Positions 40,726 to 50,049 of a stretch of DNA of 64,000 nucleotides are shown here, piece by piece; position 1 is the first letter of the stretch; every line of letters begins with the position of its first letter. Under the pieces are notes generated by a model that did no database searches, had not been told where the DNA came from, and worked only from the letters and a program-made list of their open reading frames with translations. Origin of the DNA: Roseiarcus sp963759955 (GTDB lineage Bacteria > Pseudomonadota > Alphaproteobacteria > Rhizobiales > Beijerinckiaceae); assembly GCA_963759955.1 (NCBI GenBank), contig CAVXCA010000101.1:47665-111664 (forward strand), read 5' to 3'. A program made the position numbers and the translations under genes.

Positions 40726-43062
40726 ATGGCCAACGAACCGGCCTTTCGCGTCGAGAAATTTCCGATCGGCATCGCCAGCGTCGGCCTCGGCGAGATCGAA
40801 CGGCGCATCCCGGCGGATGAACCGCCGCCGCTTCCCCCCAACGCCGAGCTGTCGGTGATCGGCAAGCCGGTCCCGCGACAGAACGCACGCGGCAAGGTCA
40901 CCGGGGCGACGCGCTACACCGTCGACATCGCCCTGCCCGGCATGCTCTACGGCCGAATCCTCCGCTCGACCTTTCCGCACGCGAGAATTCGCGCCCTCGA
41001 CCTGAGCGCCGCCGCACGCCACCCCGAGGTTCGCGCGGTTCTGCCGCTCGCCCAGCCGGGGGACGCGGTGACAGGCGTCGTCCGCTACGTCGGCGCGCCG
41101 ATCGCCGCCATCGCCGCGACTTCGATGGCCGCGGCGCGAGAGGCGATGGCGCTGATCCGGGTCGATTACCAGCCGCTTCCTTTCGTCGTCGACATGGACG
41201 CCGCCAAGGCGCCGGGCGCGCCGATCGTGCACGACGAAGCCTCCGCGCCCGACGGCCACCCCTCGGGCTGGCCTTCGCCGCCGGGCCTGCCGATCGAGGG
41301 CAACGTGCGCGGGCCTGCCGCCGCCAACCGGGGCGACGCCGCGCATGGCTTTGAGCAAGCGGAAGTCGTCGTCGAGGGCGAATACCGCACCCACACGCAG
41401 ACCCATTGCTGCCTGGAGCCGCACGCCATCGTCGCCGATTGGCGCGACGACGGCTTGACCGTCTACATGTCGACGCAGTTCACCGCCGGGGTGCGCGGCG
41501 AGCTCGCGGAGGCGTTCGGCCTGCCGCTGGAAAACGTGCGCGTCGTCGTCGACGGGATGGGCGGCGGCTTCGGCTCGAAATCGTCGCTCGGCAGTTACGG
41601 CCGCGTCGCGGTCGCGCTGTCGCGGCACGCCGGGGCGCCGGTGCGCATCGTTCTCGAGCGGCGCGAAGAACAAATGGACGCCGGCAACCGGCCGGAGACC
41701 TGGCAGCATCTGCGCATCGGCGCGCGCCGCGACGGCGCGCTGACGGCGATCTCGCTGCAAAGCTACGGCTCCGCCGGCGTGACGGTCGGCGCCGGCGTAG
41801 GCTTTTTCGCCCAAGGACTCTATGCCTGCCCCAACTTCGAGTCCGCCCAGTACGACGTCTTCATCAACGCCGGGCCGGGATGCGCGATGCGCGGCCCCGG
41901 CAACACGCCGGGCGCGTTCGCCATGGAGCAGGCGATCGACGAACTCGCCGAGCGGCTCGGCATGGACCCGCTGGCGCTGCGCGATCGCATCGACCCGAGC
42001 CCGGTGCGGCGAGAGGAGCGCCGGCTCGGCGCGCAGCGGTTCCGCTGGGAGCGGCGGCGCCCTCCCGGCGCCGACCCAGGACCGATCAAACGCGGCCTCG
42101 GCGTCGCCCAGTCGCTATGGGGCGCCAATGTGCAAACGCGCTCGTCCTGCGAAGTCAGGGTGAACCGCGACGGCGCGATCGAGATCCTGTCGGGCGTCCA
42201 GGACATCGGAACCGGCGTCGGCACGGTGATGGCGCAGACCGTCGCCGAGGTGTTCGGGCTCAAGCCCGAGGACATCGTCGTGCGTATCGGCGATACCGCG
42301 TTTCCGCCCGGGCCGCCCTCCTACGGCAGCCGCACCACGGCCTCGATCACCCCGCCGGCGCGCGTCGCCGCGTGGCGCGTCCTGCAAGCTCTGTTGCGCG
42401 AGGCGGCGTTGCTGCTCAACGTCGGCGCCGACGATCTGGTGGCGCGCGAGGGCCGCATCGCGGTTCGCGCCGACCCCAACCGAAGCTTGGGCTTCCGCGA
42501 GGCGGCGATGCGCATGAGCGTCGACCGGATCAGCGCCACCGCTTCGCGCAGCGACGATTACGGCGGCTTCCGGCGGCGCATGCCGGAGGCCGCGATCGCC
42601 GACCAGGACTTGGGCGGCGTGCAGTTCGCCGAAGTGGCGGTCGACACGGAGACGGGGATCGTGCGCGTCGAGCGGGTCGTCGCGGCGCAGGACTGCGGCC
42701 GGCCGATGAACCCGCTGCTGCTCGAGAGCCAAGTGCAGGGCGGCGTCGTCATGGGCCTTTCCTACGCCTTGTATGAAGAGCGCATTCTCAATTCCGCGAG
42801 CGGGCGCATGGTTAACCCCAATCTCGAGCAATACAAGCTCGCCGGTCCCAGCGAGACGCCCGCGATCGACGTGATTTTGCTGGAGAACTACCGCGCCAAC
42901 AGCGCCACCGACGCCTACGGCATCGCCGAGCCGTCCAACATCGCCACTGCGCCCGCGATCGCCAACGCGGTCTACAACGCGATCGGCGTGCGCCTTCGCG
43001 CCCTGCCGATGACGCCGGCGGCGATTCTCCAGGCGCTCGGCAAGATCGAGAAGCGGAGTTGA
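40726..43062 (+). CDS. PaoC-like molybdenum cofactor subunit
   Basis: 778-residue large subunit of the xanthine oxidase family. Regions seen: VPRQNARGKVTGATRYTVDIALPGMLYGRILRS near residue 45; GMGGGFGSKSSLGSYG (Mo-cofactor binding) near 280; GPGCAMRGPGNTPGAFAMEQAIDELAERLGMDPL near 385; and the region with the expected catalytic Glu in YGIAEPSNIATAPAIANA near 735. No signal of its own, so it is exported together with the Tat-bearing subunit. Likely oxidises aldehydes or N-heterocycles; the substrate cannot be read. Gene order small-large-FAD differs from paoABC. Confidence 0.92.
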   Translation: MANEPAFRVEKFPIGIASVGLGEIERRIPADEPPPLPPNAELSVIGKPVPRQNARGKVTGATRYTVDIALPGMLYGRILRSTFPHARIRALDLSAAARHPEVRAVLPLAQPGDAVTGVVRYVGAPIAAIAATSMAAAREAMALIRVDYQPLPFVVDMDAAKAPGAPIVHDEASAPDGHPSGWPSPPGLPIEGNVRGPAAANRGDAAHGFEQAEVVVEGEYRTHTQTHCCLEPHAIVADWRDDGLTVYMSTQFTAGVRGELAEAFGLPLENVRVVVDGMGGGFGSKSSLGSYGRVAVALSRHAGAPVRIVLERREEQMDAGNRPETWQHLRIGARRDGALTAISLQSYGSAGVTVGAGVGFFAQGLYACPNFESAQYDVFINAGPGCAMRGPGNTPGAFAMEQAIDELAERLGMDPLALRDRIDPSPVRREERRLGAQRFRWERRRPPGADPGPIKRGLGVAQSLWGANVQTRSSCEVRVNRDGAIEILSGVQDIGTGVGTVMAQTVAEVFGLKPEDIVVRIGDTAFPPGPPSYGSRTTASITPPARVAAWRVLQALLREAALLLNVGADDLVAREGRIAVRADPNRSLGFREAAMRMSVDRISATASRSDDYGGFRRRMPEAAIADQDLGGVQFAEVAVDTETGIVRVERVVAAQDCGRPMNPLLLESQVQGGVVMGLSYALYEERILNSASGRMVNPNLEQYKLAGPSETPAIDVILLENYRANSATDAYGIAEPSNIATAPAIANAVYNAIGVRLRALPMTPAAILQALGKIEKRS

Positions 43063-43066
43063 GGCG

Positions 43067-44089
43067 ATGAAAAACTTCGCATGGGCGCCTGCGCGATCCC
43101 TCTCCGAAGCCGCCGCGGCGGCCGCGACTCTGGTCGCCGACGCGATGATCGCGCCCGCCGACGGAGGCGCTTCGATCGTCAAAGCCGGCGGCGTCGACGT
43201 CGTCGACCTGATGAAAGAGGGTCTGCTGGCGCCGGCGAGAGTCGTCCCATTGCGCGACGCGCCCGGCCTCGACGCGATCGAGGCGGGCGCCGACGGTTCG
43301 TTGCGCATCGGCGCGATGGCGACGCTCGCCCGGCTCGCGGACGACGCCGGCGCGCGCAAGGCCTTCCCGGCGCTGACCGACGCGGTCGCGGGCGCCGCGA
43401 GCCCGCAAATCCGCAACGTCGCGACCTTGGGCGGCAACCTGCTGCAACGGCCGCGCTGCTGGTATTTCCGCACCGCGGATTATCATTGCCTGCGCAAGGG
43501 CGGCGGGCATTGCTTCGCCATTCCCGGCGAGAACCGCTATCACGCGATCTTCGACAATCGTCTTTGCGCCATCGTCCACCCCTCGAGCGCGGCGACCGCG
43601 CTCGTGGCGCTCGGCGCTTCGATCGAGCTCGTCGACGCCGAGGGCGGCAAGCGCGAGGTTCGGCTGGAAGACTTCTTCGTCTCTCCCGATCGCGACGTGC
43701 AGCGAGAGAACGATCTGTGGCCGCACGAAATCCTTACCGCGGTCAAACTGCCGGCTTTGCCGGCGAGCGCGCGCATGGCGCACGTGAAGATCGCCGAAAA
43801 GGCGTCGTTCGATTGGCCGCTCGCCGAGGTCGCCGCTGTCCTCGATTTTGGGCCGGACGGCCGATGCGCAAGCGCTTCGATCCTTCTGGGCGCGGCGGCG
43901 CCGACGCCGCGCCGGGCGAAGTCCGCCGAAGGTCTTCTCGTAGGCCAACACATTGACGAGGCCGTCGCCACGGCGGCCGGACGGGCCGCGATCGACGGCG
44001 CCCAGCCGCTCGCCGGCAACGCCTACAAGCTGCCGCTGTTCGAGACGGCGGTCCGCCGCGCGATCCTCAAGGCCGTCGCGGCCGGCTGA
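43067..44089 (+). CDS. PaoB-like FAD and [4Fe-4S] subunit
   Basis: 340-residue FAD subunit. FAD contacts are in ADGGASIVKAGGVDVVDLMK and ATLGGNLLQRPRCWYF. The extra cysteine insert (CWYFRTADYHCLRKGGGHCF...LC) is the [4Fe-4S] site known from E. coli PaoB and 4-hydroxybenzoyl-CoA reductase, absent from ordinary xanthine dehydrogenases. Starts 4 bases after the large-subunit stop. Confidence 0.91.
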   Translation: MKNFAWAPARSLSEAAAAAATLVADAMIAPADGGASIVKAGGVDVVDLMKEGLLAPARVVPLRDAPGLDAIEAGADGSLRIGAMATLARLADDAGARKAFPALTDAVAGAASPQIRNVATLGGNLLQRPRCWYFRTADYHCLRKGGGHCFAIPGENRYHAIFDNRLCAIVHPSSAATALVALGASIELVDAEGGKREVRLEDFFVSPDRDVQRENDLWPHEILTAVKLPALPASARMAHVKIAEKASFDWPLAEVAAVLDFGPDGRCASASILLGAAAPTPRRAKSAEGLLVGQHIDEAVATAAGRAAIDGAQPLAGNAYKLPLFETAVRRAILKAVAAG

Positions 44090-44134
44090 CAGGCGGGCGG
44101 AATGGGCCCGGCGCCGAAGGGCGGAGGAGCGACG

Positions 44135-44788
44135 ATGATGACGCGACGCGAAGTCAATGTCGGAATTCTTGCCGGCGCGGCTCTCGCCGCGGCGCCGGGC
44201 GCCGCCGGCGCGCAAGGTGCGACCGCGGTGAAGTTGCCGCCGCCGCGCAAGGCCGGCGGCATGCCGTTGTTCGCCGCGCTCGCGCTGCGGCGCTCGACGC
44301 GCGAATATTCCGACCGGCCGCTGCCGCCGCAAACCCTGTCGGATTTGCTGTGGGCCGCCGACGGCGTCAATCGTCCGGACGGCGGCCGCACCGCCCCGTA
44401 CTGGCGCCACCTCATGGTGATCGACCTCTACGTCGCGACGGCCGAAGGCGTCTGGCTCTACGACGCTACGGCCCACGCTTTGACGCCCCACATGAAGGAC
44501 GACATCCGCGCCGCGACCGGCCAACAGGATTTCGTCGGCCATGCCGCGCTGGACCTCGTCTACGTCGCACACGGCGAGCGAATGACCGACGTTTCGCCCG
44601 GGGAACGCGTCCTCTACGCCTCGGTCGACGCCGGCTTCATCGGCCAGAACGTCTATCTCTTCTGCGCTTCGGAGGGCTTGGCGACGGTCTTTCGCGGATC
44701 GGTCGACAAGCTCAAGCTCGCTCAGATCATAGAGTTGCCGAGCCAGCAGTTTGTCACTTTTGCGCAAACCGTAGGATTCGCCGCCTGA
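44135..44788 (+). CDS. Exported nitroreductase-family (SagB-like) protein
   Basis: 217 residues from ATG at 44135 or 44138; GGAGGAG at 44123-44129. A short twin-arginine-like leader (TRREVNVGILAGAALAAAPGAAGAQ) suggests export. The nitroreductase core has RRSTREYSDRPLPPQTLSDLLWAADGVNRPDG, with FMN-binding residues near RRSTR and the later SVDAGFIGQNVYLFCASEG. Located 45 bases after the FAD subunit, so possibly co-transcribed. FMN oxidoreductase of unknown substrate. Confidence 0.82.
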   Translation: MMTRREVNVGILAGAALAAAPGAAGAQGATAVKLPPPRKAGGMPLFAALALRRSTREYSDRPLPPQTLSDLLWAADGVNRPDGGRTAPYWRHLMVIDLYVATAEGVWLYDATAHALTPHMKDDIRAATGQQDFVGHAALDLVYVAHGERMTDVSPGERVLYASVDAGFIGQNVYLFCASEGLATVFRGSVDKLKLAQIIELPSQQFVTFAQTVGFAA

Positions 44789-44809
44789 GCCGAACGCTGG
44801 GAGCCTAAG

Positions 44810-45763
44810 ATGAAAAAAATCGCCCTCGAGGAACATTTCACTCGGCCCGAGTTGTCGCCCTATGCGCAATACGGGGCGTCGGCCGAGCATTCGCCGGCGT
44901 TCGAGCGCTTTCAGGAACGTCTGCTCGAGATCGGCGAAATGCGGCTCGAGGCGATGGACAAGGCGGGCATCGACATCGCCGTGCTCTCGGTGGCGACGCC
45001 CGGCGTGCAGGCGGAGCCCGACGCGAACGTCGCGATCAAGCGCGCGCGCATCGAGAACGATTTCCTCGCGCGCCAAATCACCAAGCATCCCACGCGCTTC
45101 GCCGGCTTTGCTCATTTGCCGCTGCAAGACGCAGGGGCCGCGGCCGACGAGCTTTCGCGCTGCGTCGAACAACTCGAATTCAAGGGCGCCATGGTCAACG
45201 GCCACACCAACGGCCGCTATCTCGACGAGAAGAGCTACGAACCGTTCTGGGAGCGGGTGGAAGCGCTGGGCGTTCCGATCTATCTGCACCCGCGCGACCC
45301 CTTCGACGCGCCTCACATGTTCGAGGGCCATCGCGAACTCTTGGGCGCGACCTGGAGCTGGACGGTAGAGACCGCGACGCACGCGTTGCGCTTGGTGTTC
45401 GGCGGCGTGTTCGATCGCCATCCCAAGGCGAGGGTCATCCTCGGCCACATGGGCGAGACCCTGCCCTATCTCCTGTGGCGGCTCGACAGCCGCTGGCGCG
45501 CGCAAGCCGGCGACGAGCCGATCGAGCGCGCGCCATCGGAGATCGTCCGCGAAAACATTTTCGTCACGACGACGGGCGTTTGCGCTCACGCTTCGCTCGT
45601 TTGCGCGCTTTCGGCGCTCGGCGAAGACCACGTGATGTTCTCCGTCGACTACCCGTTCGAGGACTGCGAGGTCGCGGCCGAGTTCATCAATTCGGCGCCG
45701 ATTTCCGACGAGGCGCGCGCCAAGGTTTGCCACGGCACGGCCCGAAGCCTGTTGCGGTTGTGA
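44810..45763 (+). CDS. Amidohydrolase-2 family decarboxylase-like protein
   Basis: 317-residue TIM-barrel amidohydrolase-2. LEEHF at residues 6-10 is the N-terminal metal ligand motif of gamma-resorcylate/2,3-dihydroxybenzoate decarboxylases, with YLHPRDPFDAP and SVDYPFEDCEVA giving the His and Asp ligands. Such enzymes carry out non-oxidative decarboxylation of hydroxybenzoates. The neighbouring molybdenum oxidase and nitroreductase suggest a small aromatic-compound module. Confidence 0.87.
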   Translation: MKKIALEEHFTRPELSPYAQYGASAEHSPAFERFQERLLEIGEMRLEAMDKAGIDIAVLSVATPGVQAEPDANVAIKRARIENDFLARQITKHPTRFAGFAHLPLQDAGAAADELSRCVEQLEFKGAMVNGHTNGRYLDEKSYEPFWERVEALGVPIYLHPRDPFDAPHMFEGHRELLGATWSWTVETATHALRLVFGGVFDRHPKARVILGHMGETLPYLLWRLDSRWRAQAGDEPIERAPSEIVRENIFVTTTGVCAHASLVCALSALGEDHVMFSVDYPFEDCEVAAEFINSAPISDEARAKVCHGTARSLLRL

Positions 45764-45970
45764 CGCCGAAGACCGGCGCGCGGGCGGCATGGCGGCCACG
45801 ACGGCCGCATCGAAACCCCCGATCGCGAGACGATCGTCGCAGCCCCGCGCCCCACGCGACGCGAAGTCGCGTGCGCGCCGATGGACAAAGCGACGCGAGC
45901 GCTGCAATCTGCCGCGCAAGGCTGCGCCAAGGCGCCAAACGGAATCCGAAACAACTTTGGGGGGGCGAAG

Positions 45971-46444
45971 ATGAAGCGTCATTACGTCGGCCTCGCGCTG
46001 CTGCTGGCGCCGCTGGTCGCGGCGCCTGCGCATAGCCAGACGGCTGCAGAGGCGAAACCCTATGTTCCGGATCTCGGCGATCTCATGAGCGCAACGCAGC
46101 TGCGTCATTTCAAGCTCTGGTTCGCCGGCCGGTCGCAGAACTGGGAATTGGCCCGCTACGAGATCGAAGAGATCCGCAAGAGCTTCGAGGTCGCAGCGAA
46201 CTATTACCCCAAATTGGGTGACATCGACACGGCGTCGATGTTCAAGACCGACGGCTACGCGACGCTGGACGCGTTGGACGCCGCCGTCGAGGCGCGCAGC
46301 AATGCGAAATTCGGCGCCGAGTTCGACAAGCTCACACAAGCTTGCAACGCCTGCCACCGCGCGACGCATTTCGGCTTCATTCAAATCCAGGTGCCGACCG
46401 CCTCGCCCTTCAGCGATCAATCGTTCATCCCCCAGCCGAACTGA
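45971..46444 (+). CDS. Exported monohaem c-type cytochrome
   Basis: 157 residues from ATG at 45971 (GGGGGCGAAG upstream). A signal peptide (VGLALLLAPLVAAPAHSQ) precedes a helical domain and one CNACH haem motif near the C-terminus (Cys125, Cys128, His129), followed by HFGFIQIQVP. Helical four-bundle with a C-terminal haem resembles cytochrome c' -type proteins. A likely periplasmic electron acceptor, possibly for the upstream molybdenum enzyme. Confidence 0.83.
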   Translation: MKRHYVGLALLLAPLVAAPAHSQTAAEAKPYVPDLGDLMSATQLRHFKLWFAGRSQNWELARYEIEEIRKSFEVAANYYPKLGDIDTASMFKTDGYATLDALDAAVEARSNAKFGAEFDKLTQACNACHRATHFGFIQIQVPTASPFSDQSFIPQPN

Positions 46445-46511
46445 CGTGAGAGAGTCGCCGCTCGGGGCGCCGGCGCGAAAGCGTCGCGGCGGGGCGCGAC
46501 CTTGACGGCCG

Positions 46512-46525
46512 TTGATTCAAATCAG
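46512..46525. promoter_or_regulatory. FNR/FixK-type box upstream of the MacAB-like operon
   Basis: TTGAT-TCAA-ATCAG, nine of ten arm bases matching the FNR consensus TTGAT-N4-ATCAA. It ends 59 bases before the membrane-fusion gene start. Its core TTGATTCAAATCA is repeated as the reverse complement at 50633-50646. Confidence 0.5.
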
Positions 46526-46584
46526 CCCTCGACGCTCCAATTGCCGTTAGTGCATAGCAAGCTGATCTTCTGGAACTGGCGCGG

Positions 46585-47835
46585 ATGAACGAGGAAGTTG
46601 GCGCGAAGCTGGTGGCGGAGACGCCCCCGCCGCCGTATCGGACGGCGGCGCCGCGGTGGCGGCGCGTGGGCCTCGCCGCATTGATCTTGCTCCTCCTGGC
46701 GATCGGCGCCGGGGCGGCATGGCGAATGCTGCATGGCGCGCCGACGGTGACCTACGTGACTCAGCCGGCAGCGCGCGGGACCATCGCCAAGACGGTCACC
46801 GCCACCGGGACCGTCAATCCCATCCTGACGGTCATCGTCGGCAGCTACGTCTCCGGCGTCATTCAGCAATTGTCGTGCGACTTCAATACGCCGGTCAAAA
46901 CCGGGCAAATCTGCGCCAAGATCGATCCCAGGCCCTATCAAGCCGTGGTCGACCAGGCGACGGCCAACCTCGCGGTGGCCAAGGCCCAGCTCGCCAAGGA
47001 CCAAGCGAACCTCGCCTACACCGATGTCGCCAATCAGCGCGATCAGTTGTTGCTGAAGCAGGACTCGGTGTCGAAGGACGTCGCCGATCAGGCCAAGAAC
47101 GCCTACGATCAGGCCCAGGCGCAGGTCGGCCTCGACAAGGCGAGCATCCAGCAGTTCCAGGCCACGCTGGACGCGGCCAAGCTCAATCTCGGCTACACCG
47201 ACATCACCGCCCCGGTCGACGGCATCGTCGTTTCGCGCAACGTGACGCAAGGCCAGACGGTCGCCTCGAGCCTACAGACGCCGACGCTGTTCCTCATCGC
47301 CACCGACCTCAAGACGATGCAGATCGACACCAATGTCAGCGAAAGCGACGTCGGCGGCGTCAAACAGGGCGATAAGGCGACTTTCACCGTCGACGCCTAT
47401 CCGAAGCGCACGTTCACCGGCGCGGTGACCCAGGTCCGCGTCAACCCCCAGACCGTGCAGAACGTCGTCACCTACGATGCGGTGGTGAGCGCGGCCAACG
47501 ACGACATCGCGCTGCTGCCGGGCATGACGGCGGCGACCAACATCGTCGTAGATCAGCGGCTCGATGCGTTGCGCGTCCCCGATCAGGCGCTGCGCTACGT
47601 CCCCGGCGGCCTGCCGAAAGGCGGGACGAGCGAGGGCGCCGGGGGAACCACGGCCGCCCGCGTCTGGGTGCTGCGCGACGGCAAGCCGGTTTCGGTCAAC
47701 GTCGCCACCGGACTGGACGACGACACTTACACCGAAATCGTCAAGGGCGATCTCAAGGCCGGCGACCCCGTCATCCTCGCCGAGGATCGTGGCGCGGCGG
47801 GCGCCTCGTCGGGAACGCCGATGCCGCGCTTCTGA
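46585..47835 (+). CDS. MacA-like membrane-fusion protein
   Basis: 416 residues: cytoplasmic N-terminus, one helix (VGLAALILLLLAIGAGAAW), lipoyl halves (VGSYVSGVIQQLSCDFNTPVKTGQICAKIDPRPYQ and YTDITAPVDGIVVSRNVTQGQTV), a coiled-coil hairpin and C-terminal beta-barrel. Periplasmic adaptor of a tripartite ABC exporter; the MacB-like gene follows after 31 bases. Confidence 0.9.
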   Translation: MNEEVGAKLVAETPPPPYRTAAPRWRRVGLAALILLLLAIGAGAAWRMLHGAPTVTYVTQPAARGTIAKTVTATGTVNPILTVIVGSYVSGVIQQLSCDFNTPVKTGQICAKIDPRPYQAVVDQATANLAVAKAQLAKDQANLAYTDVANQRDQLLLKQDSVSKDVADQAKNAYDQAQAQVGLDKASIQQFQATLDAAKLNLGYTDITAPVDGIVVSRNVTQGQTVASSLQTPTLFLIATDLKTMQIDTNVSESDVGGVKQGDKATFTVDAYPKRTFTGAVTQVRVNPQTVQNVVTYDAVVSAANDDIALLPGMTAATNIVVDQRLDALRVPDQALRYVPGGLPKGGTSEGAGGTTAARVWVLRDGKPVSVNVATGLDDDTYTEIVKGDLKAGDPVILAEDRGAAGASSGTPMPRF

Positions 47836-47866
47836 AGAGGCGGCGGACGCCAACGAAGGGTCGGCG

Positions 47867-49981
47867 ATGCCGGAAGGGATTCTCAGAATCGAAAACGTGA
47901 CGCGGACCTTCGTCGTCGGCGACACGCAGGTGCGGGCGCTTCGGGGCGTCAGTTTTTCGGTCGCGCGCGGCGAATTCGTCGCCATCATGGGCTCGTCGGG
48001 ATCGGGCAAGTCGACGTTGATGGCGATCCTGGGCTGCCTCGACCGTCCGACCAGCGGGCGGTACTTCCTCGCCGGCGTCGACGTCGCTGGGCTGCAGGAG
48101 CCGGAACTCGCCGGCATCCGCGGTTCGCGCCTCGGCTTCGTCTTCCAGAGCTTCAACCTGCTCGCGCGGACCAGCGCCCTCGATAATGTCGGGCTCCCCC
48201 TCTATTACGCGCCGACGGGGCCGGCGACCCGCAAGGCGCGCATCGAACGGGCGCGCAGAGGGCTGCAAATGCTCGGCCTCGGCGACCGCGAGCGCAACAC
48301 CCCGAGCCAGCTCTCCGGCGGCCAGCAACAGCGCGTCGCGATCGCGCGCGCGCTCATCAACGCGCCGAGCCTGCTGCTCGCGGACGAGCCGACCGGCAAT
48401 CTCGACACCCGCACTTCGCACGAAATCATGGAAACCCTGGTCGCGCTCAACCGCAACCAGGGCGTCACCATCGTCGTCGTCACCCACGAAGCCGACATCG
48501 CCGCCTACGCCGATCGGATCGTCACGATGCGCGACGGCGTCATCATTTCCGACGAGCGCGCCGCCAAGGCGGCGCCGTCGCCGCCGGCGCCGGAGCGCGA
48601 GAGAGGCGCCGCGCGCGCGGCGCAGCTTCGTCCCGAGGAGGCGGGCGAGGCGGAGATTCCCGCAGGACGATCGTGGGCGTTCGGCCTGATGATCCTCGCC
48701 GCCGCGGCGCAGGCGATCGGACGCAACGTGATGCGCTCCGCTCTGACCATGCTCGGCGTCTTCATTGGCGTCGCCGCGCTGATCGTCATGGTCGCCGTCG
48801 GCGAGGGCGCCAACGAAGCGGTGCGCAAGCAGATCGAGAATCTCGGGACCAACGTGGTGGTGATCCTGCCGGGCGCGGTCGTCACCGGAGGCATGCGGGG
48901 CGGGTTCGGCAGCGCCAGCACGCTCACGGTCGACGATGCGCACGCGATCCGGCGCGAAGACCCCGCGGTGGCGCAGATCGGCTATCTCATCCGCCAGCAG
49001 GGGCAGACGCTCTATTCCGACCAGAACTGGACGACGACGATCCAGGGCGTCAGCCCCAATTACCCGGCGATCACCAACTGGCAGATCGCGGCGGGCCGCG
49101 GACTGACCCGGGACGACGAGAGCAAGGCCAATCTCGTCGTGCTCCTCGGCCAAACCGTCTATCGCCAATTGTTCGCCGAAGGGGAGAACCCTATTGGCGC
49201 CGTCGTCCAGGTGCGCAGCGTGCCGCTGCGCGTCGTCGGCGTCCTCGCCGCCAAGGGCCAGTCCGCCTTCGGCCAGGACCAGGACGATCTGGTGATGATT
49301 CCGTTCACGACCGCGGAACGCAAAGTGCTCGGCGTCGCGGCGCCGACGCAAACGCAGACGCAGAACAACTGGCCCTATCTGCCGCCGCCCAACCCCTACA
49401 ATCTGACGCCGCGCCTGACCGGCTACGCCAACATGGTCTACGTCCAGGCGACGAGCCAAGCCGAGGTGCCGACCGCCATCGCCGAGGCGACGCAGACGCT
49501 GATAAGTCGCCACCGCATCAAGCCGGGCGAGATCAACGACTTCAGCGTGCGCAATCTCAGCCAATTCGCCGAGACCGCCGAGAGCAGCAGCCGGATCATG
49601 GCCCTCCTGCTCGCCGCGGTCGCCTCGATATCCCTGGTGGTCGGCGGCATCGGCATCATGAACATCCTGCTCGTCTCGGTCACCGAACGCACGCGCGAGA
49701 TCGGCCTGAGAATGGCGATCGGCGCGCGCCGGCTGCATGTCCTGTTGCAATTCCTCGCCGAGGCGGTGTTTCTCAGCGCGAGCGGCGGCCTCGCCGGGAT
49801 CGCGACGGGAATCGTCGTCGCCGCCGCAATCTCCGCCGTGTTCGGCTGGCTGGCGCCGATCTCTTTGACCGCGATCGTCGGCGGCTTCCTGTTCTCCGCC
49901 GCGGTCGGCATTTTCTTCGGCTACTATCCCGCGCGAAAGGCCGCCAAGCTCGATCCGATCGAGGCGCTGCGCTACGAGTGA
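47867..49981 (+). CDS. MacB-like ABC exporter, ATPase-permease fusion
   Basis: 704 residues. N-terminal ATPase: Walker A GSSGSGKST, signature LSGGQQQRVAIARALI, Walker B LLLADEPTGNLD, H-loop VVTHEADIAAYADR. After a ~60-residue linker come the MacB core: first helix (SALTMLGVFIGVAALIVMVAVGEGA), large periplasmic domain and three C-terminal helices with TERTREIGLRMAIGARR. MacAB-type pumps export macrolides, enterotoxins or secreted peptides. Confidence 0.92.
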   Translation: MPEGILRIENVTRTFVVGDTQVRALRGVSFSVARGEFVAIMGSSGSGKSTLMAILGCLDRPTSGRYFLAGVDVAGLQEPELAGIRGSRLGFVFQSFNLLARTSALDNVGLPLYYAPTGPATRKARIERARRGLQMLGLGDRERNTPSQLSGGQQQRVAIARALINAPSLLLADEPTGNLDTRTSHEIMETLVALNRNQGVTIVVVTHEADIAAYADRIVTMRDGVIISDERAAKAAPSPPAPERERGAARAAQLRPEEAGEAEIPAGRSWAFGLMILAAAAQAIGRNVMRSALTMLGVFIGVAALIVMVAVGEGANEAVRKQIENLGTNVVVILPGAVVTGGMRGGFGSASTLTVDDAHAIRREDPAVAQIGYLIRQQGQTLYSDQNWTTTIQGVSPNYPAITNWQIAAGRGLTRDDESKANLVVLLGQTVYRQLFAEGENPIGAVVQVRSVPLRVVGVLAAKGQSAFGQDQDDLVMIPFTTAERKVLGVAAPTQTQTQNNWPYLPPPNPYNLTPRLTGYANMVYVQATSQAEVPTAIAEATQTLISRHRIKPGEINDFSVRNLSQFAETAESSSRIMALLLAAVASISLVVGGIGIMNILLVSVTERTREIGLRMAIGARRLHVLLQFLAEAVFLSASGGLAGIATGIVVAAAISAVFGWLAPISLTAIVGGFLFSAAVGIFFGYYPARKAAKLDPIEALRYE

Positions 49982-50016
49982 CGCGAAATCCGAACGGTCC
50001 GTTCGGATTTCGCGTC
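49980..50016. terminator. Strong bidirectional hairpin between MacB and DUF992 genes
   Basis: Perfect 18-bp inverted repeat (49980-49997 and 49999-50016) starting inside the macB stop codon, with AAA/TTT within the arms. It is placed between convergent genes and could end both messages. Confidence 0.75.
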
Positions 50017-50049
50017 CCATCGTCGCGCCGGGGTCGCCGCCGCCCTACG

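Noticed and set aside
42812..46420. A 1202-codon minus-strand open frame opposite the molybdenum oxidase region
   Set aside because: Low-complexity Arg/Asp/Gly-rich translation with no domain, lying opposite four well-supported genes; a product of high GC content.
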